This document shows positions 63,452 through 64,000 of a stretch of 64,000 nt of DNA, one piece after another. The first letter of the stretch is position 1, and every line of letters starts with the position of its first letter. The position numbers were made by a program, and so were the translations under genes. The DNA is taken from assembly GCA_011523825.1 (NCBI GenBank), contig WTFX01000004.1:1-64000 (forward strand), read 5' to 3'. Source of the stretch: Microthrixaceae bacterium. Its GTDB lineage: Bacteria > Actinomycetota > Acidimicrobiia > Acidimicrobiales > Poriferisodalaceae. Under the pieces are notes generated by a model that was not told where the DNA came from, did no database searches, and saw only the letters and a program-made list of their open reading frames with translations.

Positions 63452-64000
63452 TCAGTAGTCGGGGTTGAGCTTGACGCCGTAGGTGACGCCCCACCGGTCG
63501 GCTCTCCTAGTGATGTCGGATTCGCCGGTGCGAATCTCCACGGGCGAACCGATTCCTCGGCTGCGGACGCTCCGGTACAGCGGCCGGAGATTGATCCTGT
63601 GCTGGATGCCGCGGAGCTGCTCCAGCATCGAACCGGTGCGTCTCGCAGTCTCCGGTGCGTACCGTTCGGAAGCTTCGGCGAGAGCCTTGGGGTCCAGCAG
63701 TCTCCAGAACAGCGCTTTGACCGAGATCGTCGCGATGTGGTCCGTCCCGCCGCATCTGTCGGGGCGTTCCATCATGTCGAGCAGCGCCGTCTCCATCGTG
63801 GCGACTCGGACGATGCACCGTGCGGACCTGGCGCGTTCTCCGCCACCGGGCCGCGAGACTGGCCTCTGGATGATCGTCACAGGCCGTCCGTGCTGCGGAT
63901 CGATCCGGTGGAACGAGACCGCCAGATCGACAGGGCCGTCGGCGTGACGAAGCTCCAGAGCGTCCATGGCCATGTCATCGCTGATCTCGATCTGCACGCG
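63452..64000 (-). CDS. AbiEi-like antitoxin, C-terminal part (5' end outside window)
   Basis: The frame is open to the window edge, so the N-terminus is missing; about 182 residues are visible. RVATMETALLDMMERPDRCGG resembles the C-terminal domain of AbiEi-type antitoxins (a TxERTLxDxxxRPDxxGG pattern), followed by YAPETARRTGSMLEQL, like their terminal helices. Such proteins repress their own operon through an N-terminal winged helix and neutralise a nucleotidyltransferase toxin. No toxin gene is visible on the downstream side. Confidence 0.5.
   Translation of the reverse strand, partial: RVQIEISDDMAMDALELRHADGPVDLAVSFHRIDPQHGRPVTIIQRPVSRPGGGERARSARCIVRVATMETALLDMMERPDRCGGTDHIATISVKALFWRLLDPKALAEASERYAPETARRTGSMLEQLRGIQHRINLRPLYRSVRSRGIGSPVEIRTGESDITRRADRWGVTYGVKLNPDY

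Overview
The window looks like a chromosome segment of a high-GC actinobacterium, most likely of the Acidimicrobiia. The grounds are uniformly GC-rich codon use with many GTG starts, a WhiB regulator, an actinobacterial acyl-CoA carboxylase epsilon subunit, a short mycobacterial-type MenE, cell-wall-binding-repeat surface proteins and an ethylmalonyl-CoA pathway. The lineage is inferred from gene content; there is no rRNA in the window.

Positions 1-4629 are a cell-surface region: three tandem copies (the first cut by the window edge) of a Pro/Ala-rich, single-span, coiled-coil protein, then a large secreted protein with cell-wall-binding-2 repeats. Positions 4647-15297 hold housekeeping genes: selB, whiB, an NfeD-like protein, a receiver-domain protein, tRNA-Pro(CGG), a beta-hydroxyacid dehydrogenase, asd and lysC (the first two aspartate-pathway steps, separated by a small DUF3467 bicistron), a membrane-anchored cyclophilin and aat.

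Positions 15367-46702 are mostly acyl-CoA and quinone metabolism. Ethylmalonyl-CoA mutase (ecm), carboxylase subunits accD and accE, methylmalonyl-CoA epimerase (mce), crotonyl-CoA carboxylase/reductase (ccr) and an acetoacetyl-CoA thiolase are spread over about 30 kb and together describe much of the ethylmalonyl-CoA route of acetyl-CoA assimilation. Between them lies a menaquinone cluster (menF, menD, menH, menC, menE) with two oddities: menF is fused behind a complete MerR-type regulator, and menD is split into two overlapping reading frames. Next to it, mtnA overlaps a bifunctional aldolase/short-chain dehydrogenase, suggesting a methylthioadenosine or 5'-deoxyadenosine salvage branch. A four-gene BMP-type nucleoside ABC transporter operon follows.

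Positions 46770-50038 hold recR, dnaX, the SRP RNA and tRNA-Ser(GGA). From tRNA-Ser to the right edge (about 14 kb) the content changes to an accessory island: a large unknown protein with a possible nuclease-like C-terminus, a beta-helix-like protein, a tyrosine recombinase carrying a 17-cysteine insertion, several cysteine-rich small proteins, a primase/SF3 helicase, a Toprim primase with a C-terminal zinc ribbon, a long inverted repeat plus strong hairpin upstream of the replication genes, and a fragment resembling an AbiEi antitoxin. This is best read as an integrative element at or near tRNA-Ser whose right end is outside the window.

The most unusual items are the MerR-MenF fusion, the split MenD, the cysteine-rich insertion in the recombinase, a dispersed nested-palindrome repeat, and the compact replication module.
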